Shown here: in pieces, positions 15,677-24,399 of the stretch | Layout: each line of letters begins with the position of its first letter | How positions within the stretch are numbered: position 1 is the first letter of the stretch | NCBI RefSeq assembly: GCF_016908565.1 | Contig: NZ_JAFBED010000002.1 | Coordinates: 310,001-374,000, forward strand | Direction: 5' to 3' | Length of the DNA stretch: 64,000 bases | From: Sutcliffiella tianshenii | Lineage (GTDB): Bacteria; Bacillota; Bacilli; Bacillales; Bacillaceae_I | Made by a program: the position numbers and the translations under genes | Notes under the pieces: model-generated | Told to the model about the DNA's origin: nothing | The model's input: only the letters and a program-made list of their open reading frames with translations | Databases searched by the model: none

Positions 15677-16719
15677 ACCACCTATTCTTCCGATTGCTCA
15701 AGGCCCGCGAACTTTCGATAGTATTGCTATTGTTTGCTTACATTCTCTTTATAAGCAGCATCAATGCCGATTTCTTCTCCGGGAACTCTTTCTCGCTGCT
15801 GATAAAAGCAAGTGTCATCCTGCTGGTTTTGGCAATTGGTCAGTCTTTTGTGCTATTCACTTCAAATATTGATGTATCGGTAGGATCCATCATGGGATTG
15901 TCGGCTGCGGTCTGCGGGGTGCTACTGACTTCTGGTGTTGAGATTTGGATTGCTATCCCTGTTGTCCTTTTGGTTGGTGGTCTTGTTGGATTGTTCAACG
16001 GCATCGGGGTTTCCTACCTAAAGGTTCCATCGATCATCATGACACTGGGAATGCTGGGTGTAATCAGGGGGATCATGCTGATTTACACTAAAGGCATGTG
16101 GATAGAAAATATCCCGAATTATTATAAAAAGCTCGCGAATATAAAGCTGATTGGAATAAACCTTTCCGTCTGGGTTGTCCTCCTTTTGTTAGTGCTGGCG
16201 CATTTCTGGCTTACCAAGTCTCGATTTGGGCGTTACTTTTTTGCCGTCGGTGATAACAGGGATGGTGCAAGTCTGGTAGGTATACCAGTGAAGCGGGTAA
16301 CCGTATTATCATTCATCCTTTCCGGAGTGTCTGCTGCTATAGCAGGTCTGATATTTGTCATGAATATCGGATTCGTCCCCAATCAAACAGGGACTGGTAT
16401 TGAGCTGCAGGTTATAGCAGCTGCCGTTCTAGGAGGCGTCAGTTTAACCGGTGGATCTGGGACCGTTATTGGTGCGGGGCTTGGTGCACTGTTTATGACT
16501 ACCATTACAAATTCATTGATCTATTTAAAAATCCCAGCATACTGGAACAATGCTATCTTTGGCTTGTTGCTATTATTGATTGTTGTTGGCGACTCGAAAT
16601 TTCAATCTATCATAAAGACTCAAAGCTTGAAAAAGCGGGAGCTAAATAGGAGATTCACAGACAAACCCCTATTTAAAGGAGGTGGTGATTCTGAAAAAGA
16701 GCTTAAAGACCTTCCTTAA
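15673..16719 (+). CDS. lsrC: AI-2 import permease subunit
   Basis: A 348-residue polytopic protein of the BPD_transp_2 (ribose/AI-2 type) permease family, with the SVGSIMGLSA loop and the GGVSLTGGSGTVIGAGLGA coupling segment near the C-terminus. It forms the membrane channel with LsrD. ATG overlaps the lsrA TGA by 4 bases. The gene runs on past the lsrD Shine-Dalgarno, so the next gene is translationally coupled. Confidence 0.88.
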   Translation: MNHLFFRLLKARELSIVLLLFAYILFISSINADFFSGNSFSLLIKASVILLVLAIGQSFVLFTSNIDVSVGSIMGLSAAVCGVLLTSGVEIWIAIPVVLLVGGLVGLFNGIGVSYLKVPSIIMTLGMLGVIRGIMLIYTKGMWIENIPNYYKKLANIKLIGINLSVWVVLLLLVLAHFWLTKSRFGRYFFAVGDNRDGASLVGIPVKRVTVLSFILSGVSAAIAGLIFVMNIGFVPNQTGTGIELQVIAAAVLGGVSLTGGSGTVIGAGLGALFMTTITNSLIYLKIPAYWNNAIFGLLLLLIVVGDSKFQSIIKTQSLKKRELNRRFTDKPLFKGGGDSEKELKDLP

Positions 16720-17701
16720 GTGGGAGGGCATCCTTCTTATGCTTATACTTTTTGAGTGTTTCGTATTCGGATTGCTCTCTCCAGGATTCCTGCAATTTAA
16801 TAACCTTCTTTATAGCATGAATGATTTTGCTTATATTGCACTTGCAGCCATTCCATTGACATTTGTCATCATAACTGGTGGCATCGATGTTTCGATCGGT
16901 TCCATCATGGGTCTTACCTCCATTGTCCTTGGTGTTCTCTGGATGAATGGGGTCTCCATCTGGATTGCCCTCTTGCTGGCTCTTCTAATTGCGGTATTCG
17001 CAGGAGGGATTAATGGAAGTTTAGTAGCCTTTTCCAATGTCCAGCCCTTGGTAGTAACATTAGGGGGTATGTTCCTGTTTTCAGGTATAGGCCTAGTTAT
17101 CTCTGGCGGCTCGAGTGCTTCAGGTTACGAAGGCATCAGCGGTTTCCCATCCTACTTTGTGGAAATCGCAAACGGTCAGTTCCTCGGCTTGCCGAATCCG
17201 ATCCTGCTGATTATTGGAAGTGTTATATTCTTCGGGATTCTACTCCATTACACACGTTATGGAAGAAACGTGTTCCTGGTGGGGATCAATATAAAAGCTT
17301 CACGATATAGTGGCATTCCTATCAAATGGACGGTCATGAGTACTTATATGCTATCCGGCCTTGGAGGTGGTATCGGGGGAATCATTTTAACGTCCTATTT
17401 CAGTTCCGCCAGATCCGATCTTGGATCCGAAGCGGTGCTTCCGGTCATTACGGCGGTAGTTTTAGGGGGAACAAGCATTTTTGGTGGGAAAGGGAGTATT
17501 CTTGGGACAGCGATTGCCTGTATTTTCATCGGGATCATGCAATATGGCCTTCAGATGCTGGGACTTTCCAGTTCTTACATCAGTGTCGTGATAGGGACTA
17601 TCCTGATTCTTGCAGTAATTTTAAAGTACTCCAATTGGCATTCTCTGTCTCAACTTTTGGATCACTTCAGTAAAGATAAACAACTTCCAGATAAGAAATA
17701 A
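16691..17701 (+). CDS. lsrD: AI-2 import permease subunit
   Basis: The second channel subunit, about 336 residues, with the same family landmarks (SIGSIMGLTS, GGTSIFGGKGSILGTAIA). The start is unusual. The frame can open with GTG at 16682 or 16685, but these lie inside or 2 bases after the AAAGGAGG Shine-Dalgarno (16675-16682). CTG at 16691 is 8 bases away, ideal spacing, and yields MKKSLKTFLKW; no ATG is available. I favour CTG initiation; GTG at 16685 is the alternative. It overlaps the end of lsrC by 29 bases and is followed by lsrB after 12 bases. Confidence 0.82.
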   Translation: MKKSLKTFLKWEGILLMLILFECFVFGLLSPGFLQFNNLLYSMNDFAYIALAAIPLTFVIITGGIDVSIGSIMGLTSIVLGVLWMNGVSIWIALLLALLIAVFAGGINGSLVAFSNVQPLVVTLGGMFLFSGIGLVISGGSSASGYEGISGFPSYFVEIANGQFLGLPNPILLIIGSVIFFGILLHYTRYGRNVFLVGINIKASRYSGIPIKWTVMSTYMLSGLGGGIGGIILTSYFSSARSDLGSEAVLPVITAVVLGGTSIFGGKGSILGTAIACIFIGIMQYGLQMLGLSSSYISVVIGTILILAVILKYSNWHSLSQLLDHFSKDKQLPDKK

Positions 17702-17713
17702 GGGGGATATCAC

Positions 17714-18754
17714 ATGTCGAGAGTTAAATTAGTCGGTATATTTATTCTTATCCTAGTTTTAGGCAGCTTTCTGATGGCATGTAATAGTGGGGAAAAAAGC
17801 AAAGATGATGTCAAGCTTGCGTTCATACCTAAACTTACAGGAGTGGGATTCTTCACATCCGGTGGTCAAGGGGCAAAAGAAATGGCAGATTCCTTGGAAG
17901 TGGAATTGAAATATGATGGTCCAAGTGAAGCGACGGTTGCCGGCCAGGTTCAATATATCAACAACTTCGTAAATCAAGGCTATGATGCCCTCATGATTTC
18001 CTCCGTATCTGTTGACGGTCTTAGCCAGGCATTAAAGCGTGCAAAGGATAAAGGCGTAAAAATCTTGACATGGGATTCCGATGTGAATCCAGAGGATCGC
18101 TCCTTCTACATCAACCAGGGAACACCGGAACAGCTGGCAGAATTATTGATAAAAATGACATCTGACCAGATCGGTGATACGGGTAAAGTGGCATTCTTCT
18201 ATTCCAGCCCAACGGTAACCGACCAAAATCAATGGGTGACGAAAGCGAAGGAAATCATTGCTGCAGACTATCCTGGTTGGGAAATCGTGACAACCCAGTT
18301 TGGAGAAAATGATGCCCAAAAATCATTGTCAGTTGGTGAAAGCATCCTTCAAACCTACCAGGATATAGATGCAATCATCTGTCCAGACGCAACTGCCTTG
18401 CCGGCGATGGCTCAGGCGGCAGAGAATTTGGGCAAGGACGGCGAGGTAGTGATTACAGGGTTCTCTACACCAAATGTAATGAGAGATTATGTGAAGCGTG
18501 ACACGGTCAAGCAATTCGGTCTATGGGATGTGAAAAAGCAAGGTGCATTAGCGGCATATGTTGCCTACCTCATGACAGTGGAAGGAAAAGAGTTGAAGGT
18601 TGGAGACGAGTTTGAAGTTCCGGATATCGGAAAAGTGAAAATTGAACCGAACTCCATCCAGGGATATGATTATGAAGCGGAAGATAGCGGAATCATTCTA
18701 CTTCCTGAGCGTGTTGTATTCACGAAGGAAAATATCGATGATTATGATTTCTAA
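17714..18754 (+). CDS. lsrB: AI-2-binding lipoprotein
   Basis: A 346-residue solute-binding protein of the periplasmic-binding-protein type 1 fold. A lipoprotein signal ends in the lipobox FLMAC with Cys23, so the protein is anchored outside the membrane and delivers AI-2 to Lsr[30 protein letters not shown] and [10 protein letters not shown] are ligand-site regions characteristic of LsrB relatives. AAGGGGG lies 7 bases before the ATG. It is the last gene of the rightward arm, and a strong terminator follows. Confidence 0.9.
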   Translation: MSRVKLVGIFILILVLGSFLMACNSGEKSKDDVKLAFIPKLTGVGFFTSGGQGAKEMADSLEVELKYDGPSEATVAGQVQYINNFVNQGYDALMISSVSVDGLSQALKRAKDKGVKILTWDSDVNPEDRSFYINQGTPEQLAELLIKMTSDQIGDTGKVAFFYSSPTVTDQNQWVTKAKEIIAADYPGWEIVTTQFGENDAQKSLSVGESILQTYQDIDAIICPDATALPAMAQAAENLGKDGEVVITGFSTPNVMRDYVKRDTVKQFGLWDVKKQGALAAYVAYLMTVEGKELKVGDEFEVPDIGKVKIEPNSIQGYDYEAEDSGIILLPERVVFTKENIDDYDF

Positions 18755-18765
18755 ATTATAACTAA

Positions 18766-18807
18766 AAAGGACGGTGAGCGATTGGTAATCGCAGCCGTCC
18801 TTTATTA
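18766..18807. terminator. Bidirectional terminator between lsrB and the Suv3-like helicase gene
   Basis: AAAGGACGG and CCGTCCTTT enclose an inner GCGATT/AATCGC stem, followed by TTTATTAATT. It separates two convergent genes. Confidence 0.8.
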
Positions 18808-18813
18808 ATTTGA

Positions 18814-21402
18814 TTATTTATGGCGATTGTTATTGAGGTTTTTATGTTTTCGGCGCATTTTAGAGAAATGGCAACGATCACATACACCGTATTTAAAGTC
18901 ATGGGCCAGCCTCTCGCCGCAATTCCTGCATTGCTTGGTAATTGTTTTAACGTCCGTTTTTAACCTTTCATGAACTTCGTCGCTGAAGCTTTCACGAATG
19001 CGCTCCCAGTAGGTGGCTTCTGTCCTTCTGTCAAGTCGATACAAAAACAAAAGATGAAGGCCGACAGCTTTGTAGGAGAGTTCCCCGTCCTCAAGGCTGC
19101 CTTTTCTCATATAAGGTTCCGGAAGTTCTGTTCCATTTACGATTGCGAACATGGTGTCCTGCCACTGGCCCACAAGCACCTGTTCTTTCGTAGAAAATGG
19201 AAGATGCAAAAACCCATACAGGTCGCCTGCTGAAAGACGTGCTTCAATTACCGTATCTTTAATTGTCTCATATAAATATTGTTCTTCGGATAGCGATGCT
19301 TTTTCCGTTCCTTCCGGGCTTTCGAATTTCTCCCATAATTCAAAGAATGTCCCAAGCCTTCTTGAATATTTCTGGAATCTTTCTAAAACGGAACTGGTGG
19401 GAGCGATGGCAAAGGTATGAACTTCCTGATCTTTTTTCTCAAGAAGCTGAGCCATTGCGGGAATATCACCTGTAAAGGCCACTTTCCCGATGTTGTATAT
19501 GCCCTTTCGTCCTGCCCTTCCTGCTATCTGTTTCACTTCCTGGGAAGTAAGGCGCCTTCTTCTTGTACCATCGAATTTTTCGTTTTGAAGAAATACAATT
19601 CTTCTGATGGGCAGGTTCAGTCCCATTCCGATTGCATCGGTAGCAATGATGATGCTCGTTTTCCCGTTTATAAAATCTTGCATCTGCTTTTTCCTTGTTT
19701 CAGGAGGCATGCTTCCGTAAATCATACTGACTGAATAGCCTCTTTGTTGAAGGGAGGACGCGGTTTCGAGCACTTTTTTCCTTGAGAAGCAAACTAGTGC
19801 ATCACCTTTTTTAGCATCAGATAGCGTGAACATTCTAGACTCCACCTGAAGCGGTGTATCCCGCTTATAACGATGCACTTCCACGTCTGCATCTCCTAAA
19901 AGCTGAAGAATCATTGCCTGCATGTTATAGCTGCCAATGATATGAACCTCTTTGGCATTTGCTTTGGTAATGGCCTTATACCAGGAGAAGCCTCTGTCCT
20001 TATCGGCAATCATCTGTGCCTCATCAATGACTACTACTTCATAGAAATCCTTTTCATAAAACATTTCCACTGTCGAGGATATGTGTTTGGCGCCGGGTTC
20101 AATTTTTTCCTCTTCGCCTGTTTTCAGTGTACATGGTATACCACCTGCATTTAACACATCATAAACTTCAAGTGCCAAGAGACGGAGCGGTGCTAGGTAT
20201 AAGCCACTTTCAGCTTCCTGCATCCTTTGTAGTGCCTGGTATGTTTTCCCTGTATTTGTTTCACCGACGTGTAGGATATAACGTATATCCCTGCCTGCTG
20301 ATGGGATATACTCCCTGCCGAAAATATCGTCGAGCATCCTTTCTTCCTCTTGCTTCTTCCGTTCGATCTCCGCAAGTTCCGCGGCCTTTCTTTTCACGCG
20401 TTCTTTGACGTCCTCTTCATATATTCTCTGATGAACTGACTTTTCGTAAGGAATCGGCACTAGTTCCAACAAGTCGCTTACATACTCCTCTTGAATCTCT
20501 TCCATATAGCTATGAATGATTAAGTGAAGGGCATTGGCCAATAATTTTCTGATCTTTGAAGGATTTACCCTTTCGCCTACTACATCTTCGTATCTATATA
20601 ACAGAGCTGGATCCATTTCTTTCAAGATCTTTTCAGGTATTACCCCGAACAGGAAATCCGTAATTCTCTTTTCATATTTAAAATAATATGTTTCATATTC
20701 GAAATGGCGTTCCCCATAATGGTAGGTCTTGTGTACAGCTCCGGTCAGTTCCGTTAAAAAGGAAGCGACTGTGGAATAATCCTCGGGGTTGAAGGATCCT
20801 GCCTCCAATAACAGCTCTTCAAGCCTAAAAGTATCAACCTCTTCAAACTTAACCGCTTCATGTAAATCTGTATCAAGCTTATCGGCTACAAAATTCCTTA
20901 CAATCAGGTAGTATTCCTGCTGGCTATTTTCCACTATTTTATGGGCTTGAAGTTCCAAAGCGGTGACAACTTCTTCACGTTCAGCCTGTTCGCGCTTTTC
21001 TTTTATCCTCTTTTCAAAAAGGATCCTTGCCTTTCTATATTGCTCTTCCCAAGCAAGGGGGTTTTCTTTTTCCATATTTTTCAACCAATCCAGAGCTGCA
21101 AATGGCTGATACTCCCGCATTTCATTGCGAAACAACTGATTAATGAGCTTTCTGTCTACCCCTTCCACCTCATAGCCGCGCTCGCTTAAATATGCTTTCT
21201 TTTCTTTTCTCGCTACATCGTTTGTCACTTTATTCAACCAGACATTGATCCATATCTGCTGAATATAATTGCCTCTTTCTTCAAGATACTCCTGGAATGT
21301 CGGCATTTCTTCTTTCGTCTCCAAAAAATGAAGAATGTCTTCCTGAATTTTAAACTTTGTCTGATCTACCGCAATCGGATACAAAATATTTAATTGATTC
21401 AA
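18814..21402 (-). CDS. Suv3-like superfamily 2 helicase with zinc ribbon
   Basis: An 862-residue protein. An alpha-helical N-terminal region of about 370 residues precedes a helicase core with Walker A GETNTGKT (380-387), motif II DEAQ (460-463), and C-terminal motifs ATDAIGMGLN and QIAGRAGRKG. The GETNTGKT/DEAQ/GRAGR combination is that of the mitochondrial RNA helicase Suv3. The C-terminus ends in a C-x2-C...C-x2-C zinc ribbon (CRNCGERL, CDRCHF) and a basic tail. It probably unwinds RNA for degradation; partner nucleases are not adjacent. It starts with TTG at 21402, 7 bases after AAAGGAG. It is a single-gene unit. Confidence 0.8.
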   Translation of the reverse strand: MNQLNILYPIAVDQTKFKIQEDILHFLETKEEMPTFQEYLEERGNYIQQIWINVWLNKVTNDVARKEKKAYLSERGYEVEGVDRKLINQLFRNEMREYQPFAALDWLKNMEKENPLAWEEQYRKARILFEKRIKEKREQAEREEVVTALELQAHKIVENSQQEYYLIVRNFVADKLDTDLHEAVKFEEVDTFRLEELLLEAGSFNPEDYSTVASFLTELTGAVHKTYHYGERHFEYETYYFKYEKRITDFLFGVIPEKILKEMDPALLYRYEDVVGERVNPSKIRKLLANALHLIIHSYMEEIQEEYVSDLLELVPIPYEKSVHQRIYEEDVKERVKRKAAELAEIERKKQEEERMLDDIFGREYIPSAGRDIRYILHVGETNTGKTYQALQRMQEAESGLYLAPLRLLALEVYDVLNAGGIPCTLKTGEEEKIEPGAKHISSTVEMFYEKDFYEVVVIDEAQMIADKDRGFSWYKAITKANAKEVHIIGSYNMQAMILQLLGDADVEVHRYKRDTPLQVESRMFTLSDAKKGDALVCFSRKKVLETASSLQQRGYSVSMIYGSMPPETRKKQMQDFINGKTSIIIATDAIGMGLNLPIRRIVFLQNEKFDGTRRRRLTSQEVKQIAGRAGRKGIYNIGKVAFTGDIPAMAQLLEKKDQEVHTFAIAPTSSVLERFQKYSRRLGTFFELWEKFESPEGTEKASLSEEQYLYETIKDTVIEARLSAGDLYGFLHLPFSTKEQVLVGQWQDTMFAIVNGTELPEPYMRKGSLEDGELSYKAVGLHLLFLYRLDRRTEATYWERIRESFSDEVHERLKTDVKTITKQCRNCGERLAHDFKYGVCDRCHFSKMRRKHKNLNNNRHK

Positions 21403-21444
21403 TGTAAGTCTCCTTTCTTGCCCAAGTAATTCAGAGACTGTATG

Positions 21445-22242
21445 TTAGTCTAAGTCAAGTTCTTGGATGATGTTCTTAATCGGAATTGCCAGTCCGAATC
21501 TTTGATTATCCTTTATTTGGTCTATGGTTGCATATACGACTCCGATCACTTTACCATTCTCATTTATGACCGGACTCCCGCTATTGCCGGAATGTATGGG
21601 AGCGTCCAGGAGCAGGACCGGTATTTGAAGGTTGCCTTCGTATATCCCTGCAGTCTCCCCTTCCATGACAATATTAGAATGGGAAAGTGGGTTACCGATG
21701 ATATAAATCTGTTTTCCGGCCTCTTCCTGATCTGTTGCACGATTTAAATCTAAACTAGGCAAAGCTTCACCGTCTATTTCCAGTAGTGCGAAATCAAAAT
21801 CTGGATTATCCGAGATAACATTTGCGGAAAAGATTTGACCATCAGGGAAACTCACCCTAATGGAAGCCATCTCATCGACAACATGAGAATTTGTAACGAT
21901 CTTTCCGGATGGATCAATATTGAAACCTGTGCCTTTTCTTCCATTCCCATTTATCGTAACGACAGCCTTTTTCCATTCTTCTATCTTTTTATCATTTGAT
22001 AATTCCTTAGATTTTAATAAAAATTGTATGGATGGGAGGTTGAATAGCTCCGGGAAAATTCCCCAGACATTCACGGACAAAGCAAGGATTATGACCATGC
22101 TTAAAAGTTTAACCCGTTTTTTCCTTTTCTTGACCGCCTCTTCTTTTCTAAGGCTATCATCTTCATTCACAAAAAAATCTTCCAGGGGCGGTTCCTCGGA
22201 ATCCTGATTTCTCTCTATGCCTTCCTCTTCCTCTCTTTTCAT
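21445..22242 (-). CDS. Membrane-anchored trypsin-like serine protease
   Basis: About 265 residues: an acidic, charged N-terminal cytoplasmic tail, one membrane helix (LLSMVIILALSVNVWGIF), then a chymotrypsin-fold domain outside the cell. The triad is visible as TNSHVV (His), DFDFALLEI (Asp) and HSGNSGSPV (Ser). Unlike HtrA it has no PDZ domain. It may process or survey envelope proteins. The frame opens at a GTG at 22260, but AGGTGA lies within that extension, just before ATG 22242, which I use. It ends 42 bases before the helicase gene on the same strand. Confidence 0.82.
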   Translation of the reverse strand: MKREEEEGIERNQDSEEPPLEDFFVNEDDSLRKEEAVKKRKKRVKLLSMVIILALSVNVWGIFPELFNLPSIQFLLKSKELSNDKKIEEWKKAVVTINGNGRKGTGFNIDPSGKIVTNSHVVDEMASIRVSFPDGQIFSANVISDNPDFDFALLEIDGEALPSLDLNRATDQEEAGKQIYIIGNPLSHSNIVMEGETAGIYEGNLQIPVLLLDAPIHSGNSGSPVINENGKVIGVVYATIDQIKDNQRFGLAIPIKNIIQELDLD

Positions 22243-22330
22243 CTGATCACCTGCTATCACTTAAAATCTATATCAAGGACAATATATTAACTATACACTT
22301 TTTATGAAGTTAAATTAAGGAAAAACATTG

Positions 22331-22359
22331 TTGACAATATCTCTAGCAGCGCATATAAT
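22331..22359 (+). promoter_or_regulatory. Consensus sigma-A promoter of the YceI-family gene
   Basis: TTGACA, 17 bases, TATAAT: a perfect match to the consensus. Transcription should start near 22366. The strength implies tight repression or high constitutive expression. Confidence 0.85.
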
Positions 22360-22376
22360 TTATCTTGAAGTTATAA

Positions 22377-22392
22377 ATCTTGAATTAAAGAT
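22377..22392. promoter_or_regulatory. Palindromic operator downstream of the -10
   Basis: ATCTTGAATTAAAGAT has ATCTT/AAGAT arms and an AATT centre. A second ATCTTGAA lies 15 bases upstream. It resembles MarR-family (MhqR-type) operators in layout. Located just inside the transcript, it would block the strong promoter. Confidence 0.45.
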
Positions 22393-22426
22393 AATTTAAA
22401 CCGAGGGAAATTAGGAGGAATTAATA

Positions 22427-22957
22427 ATGGCAAAAACTAATTGGAATGTAGACAAAGCACACAGCACAGTGGATTTTTCAGTAAAACATATGATGTTCGC
22501 GACAGTTAAAGGTGGGTTTCAGGATTTTGATGCGACCATTGTTGCCGACCCAACAGATTTGACTACAGCTGATATCGAATTCACGATTGACGTATCAAGC
22601 ATTGATACTCGCAACGGAGACCGTGACGCCCACTTGCGTTCAGCAGACTTCTTTGATGTGGAAAATCACCCGAAGATGACTTTTAAATCAACAGTCATTG
22701 AAAAAACAGATGACAATGAATACAACATTACAGGTGATTTGACGCTTCGCGGTACAACAAAGGCAGAAACCTTTGCTGTTACTTTTGAAGGAACTGGATT
22801 AGATCCTTGGGGAAATGAAAAAGCAGGATTTGCTGTTTCAGGCAAAATCAAACGTAGTGATTATGGCCTGACATGGAACGCTCCTTTGGAAGCAGGCGGC
22901 GTGCTTGTCGGTGACCAGATTAAAGTGGAGCTTCAACTTCAAGCTGCCAAAGGCTAA
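22427..22957 (+). CDS. YceI-family lipocalin-like protein
   Basis: A 176-residue single-domain protein with YceI hallmarks: WNVDKAHSTVDFSVKHMM at the start, IDVSSIDTRNGDRDAHLRS in the middle and MTFKST and FAVSGKIKRSDYGLTWN later. It has no signal peptide, as is usual in Firmicutes. The family binds isoprenoid-type or other apolar ligands; the Bacillus role is not established. TTAGGAGG lies 8 bases before the ATG. It is transcribed alone from a consensus promoter with a palindromic operator. Confidence 0.9.
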   Translation: MAKTNWNVDKAHSTVDFSVKHMMFATVKGGFQDFDATIVADPTDLTTADIEFTIDVSSIDTRNGDRDAHLRSADFFDVENHPKMTFKSTVIEKTDDNEYNITGDLTLRGTTKAETFAVTFEGTGLDPWGNEKAGFAVSGKIKRSDYGLTWNAPLEAGGVLVGDQIKVELQLQAAKG

Positions 22958-22966
22958 TTAAAAGAC

Positions 22967-23014
22967 AAGGGATAGTATATGCTGCAAAATGCTGCTTATT
23001 CTATCCCTTTTTTA
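22967..23014. terminator. Bidirectional terminator between the YceI and SRPBCC genes
   Basis: AAGGGATAG and CTATCCCTT with an inner GCTGC-rich loop, followed by TTTTTT on the plus strand. It lies between convergent genes. Confidence 0.75.
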
Positions 23015-23019
23015 TATTT

Positions 23020-23457
23020 TTACTCTTTTTCTAAAAGTGTTTTGATTTTTTTTAAATCTTTATTATTGGCTTTTCTCATCATAGTAGCCATAAAAGGTGC
23101 CAGGAGTTTGGAAAAACCTGAAGGTACTCCTCTATTACGCAAAGTCATTGAGGTTAAATCTGCACCTATTGTTTCCCATGTATAGGTTGTCTCCATCGGG
23201 AATGGACCCTCTGATGTTCTCATAACCAGCTTTTCTCCTCTAGTAAACTCTACTATTTCATATATGTATGAAAGCTCCCTACCTAGAAATTTCGCTCTAA
23301 ATGCTACCAAAGATCCTATTGTCAAGGGCTTTGGAGATTTCCACTCCACAGACTTAATATTGTCATACCATGTTGGAGCATTGTCTGGGTTGGATGCATA
23401 GTCTGCAACTTTATTCAATGGAGCATGAATATCAATATTAGTTATTACATCGACCAT
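23020..23457 (-). CDS. SRPBCC (START-like) family protein
   Basis: A 145-residue helix-grip protein with the family pattern IDIHAPLNKVADYASNPDNAPTWYDNIKSVEW at the start and a long C-terminal helix. Such proteins bind hydrophobic ligands or act as cyclases or aromatases; nothing here fixes the ligand. TAGGAGGG lies before the ATG. It is a single-gene unit sharing a terminator with the YceI gene. Confidence 0.8.
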   Translation of the reverse strand: MVDVITNIDIHAPLNKVADYASNPDNAPTWYDNIKSVEWKSPKPLTIGSLVAFRAKFLGRELSYIYEIVEFTRGEKLVMRTSEGPFPMETTYTWETIGADLTSMTLRNRGVPSGFSKLLAPFMATMMRKANNKDLKKIKTLLEKE

Positions 23458-23549
23458 TAATGAACCCTCCTAATATCTCTTTACTATATGATGACATAAT
23501 ATAGAATGCTTGTCATTAATCGAATGATTCAGTTCGGCGAAACACAAAA

Positions 23550-23581
23550 CCCTTGGGACCTCCTATTGAAGTTCCCAAGGG
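23550..23581 (-). terminator. Intrinsic terminator after the nitrilase/GNAT operon
   Basis: A perfect 9-bp stem CCCTTGGGA / TCCCAAGGG with a 14-base loop, then TTTTGTGTTT on the minus strand. Confidence 0.6.
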
Positions 23582-23647
23582 CTCATAAGTCTATATGCAA
23601 GATATCCAATTCTATGTCATATTTAATTGGACCGCCTTTTACCAAAC

Positions 23648-23700
23648 GGGACGTATGGTGGTGTGAGAGGTCGGGGAGAAGTCCCCCCTCCTACTCGATT
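23648..23700 (+). mobile_element. Probable 3'-end relic of a group II intron (domain V end and domain VI)
   Basis: The plus strand reads GACGTATGGTGGTGTGAGAG, then a TCGGGGAGAAGTCCCCCC stem-loop, then CTCCTACTCGATT. This closely resembles, from memory, the closing strand of domain V plus domain VI of bacterial group II introns, including the outer GAGAGG/CCTCCTACTC pairing and an AT end. The 5' strand of domain V, the maturase gene and the 5' end are absent, so only about 53 bases remain. A search against intron covariance models would decide. Confidence 0.5.
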
Positions 23701-23707
23701 ATTCATA

Positions 23708-24379
23708 TCAGATTGCCTTCAACTTAATGGTTTCTGCATTCTCCAATTTCTCGATCATTTGTAACCATGCCTCTGGCTTATTTGGTAATACAGTATAGTA
23801 ACGTTTTAGAAATGCCATAATTAAATCCGCTTCCAATGTTTCCTTGTTTGCAGCCATAGGCAAGAAACACAGATCTAGTCCTTCGACAGCCTCTCCATCA
23901 TTGTTCCATGAAGGATGAACGTAAGTGAAGTCCAACCGCCTATAGCCAAGGTGAGATAATACCTCTCTCCGTACATAAGGGTTCATGGATTTAACCCCTC
24001 CAAATTCATAGGAGTCCACCTTGTATGGGTCGTATATTTCCGCAAACATGCCACGGAGGTCCTTTCCATTGTTTTTTGCTAATGCATGTAAATCCTGCGC
24101 ACGATTGTGGGCTAAAAATGCCCCGATCCCAAGTCCGTCTTTTCCGATAATTGTAAAATCGGTCATAGCTACGTTGAAATCCTCATAATAACGGTATTCT
24201 GTAGCTCCAATTACTTGGTTATTTTCCACTGCGACAAATACCCGGATTCCAGGGTCCTCCAGCGGTTCCTTCCATAGATCAAAATCCAATACCTCTTCAC
24301 CAGGAAACACCTGCTGCATTAACTGATGCATCTGTTTAAATAAAGGATCTTCAATACTGGTTATTCTAATGTACTCCAT
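23708..24379 (-). CDS. GNAT-family acetyltransferase (second of the operon)
   Basis: About 223 residues. The GNAT fold is suggested by the N-terminal strand-helix (FKQMHQLMQQVFPGEE), the VFVAVENNQVIGATEYRYY strand pair and the GKDGLGIGAFLAHNRAQDLH segment in the acetyl-CoA region. The C-terminal part is extended. The frame opens at a TTG overlapping the previous stop; I use the ATG at 24379, which has GGGAG upstream. It is the last gene of the nitrilase-GNAT-GNAT unit. Substrate unknown. Confidence 0.7.
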   Translation of the reverse strand: MEYIRITSIEDPLFKQMHQLMQQVFPGEEVLDFDLWKEPLEDPGIRVFVAVENNQVIGATEYRYYEDFNVAMTDFTIIGKDGLGIGAFLAHNRAQDLHALAKNNGKDLRGMFAEIYDPYKVDSYEFGGVKSMNPYVRREVLSHLGYRRLDFTYVHPSWNNDGEAVEGLDLCFLPMAANKETLEADLIMAFLKRYYTVLPNKPEAWLQMIEKLENAETIKLKAI

Positions 24380-24399
24380 GTTCTCTCTACTCCCAACAC

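Noticed and set aside
23506-23727. Plus-strand frame of 73 codons over the intron relic
   Set aside because: No ribosome-binding site and low-quality composition; the DNA is better explained as a terminator plus intron relic.
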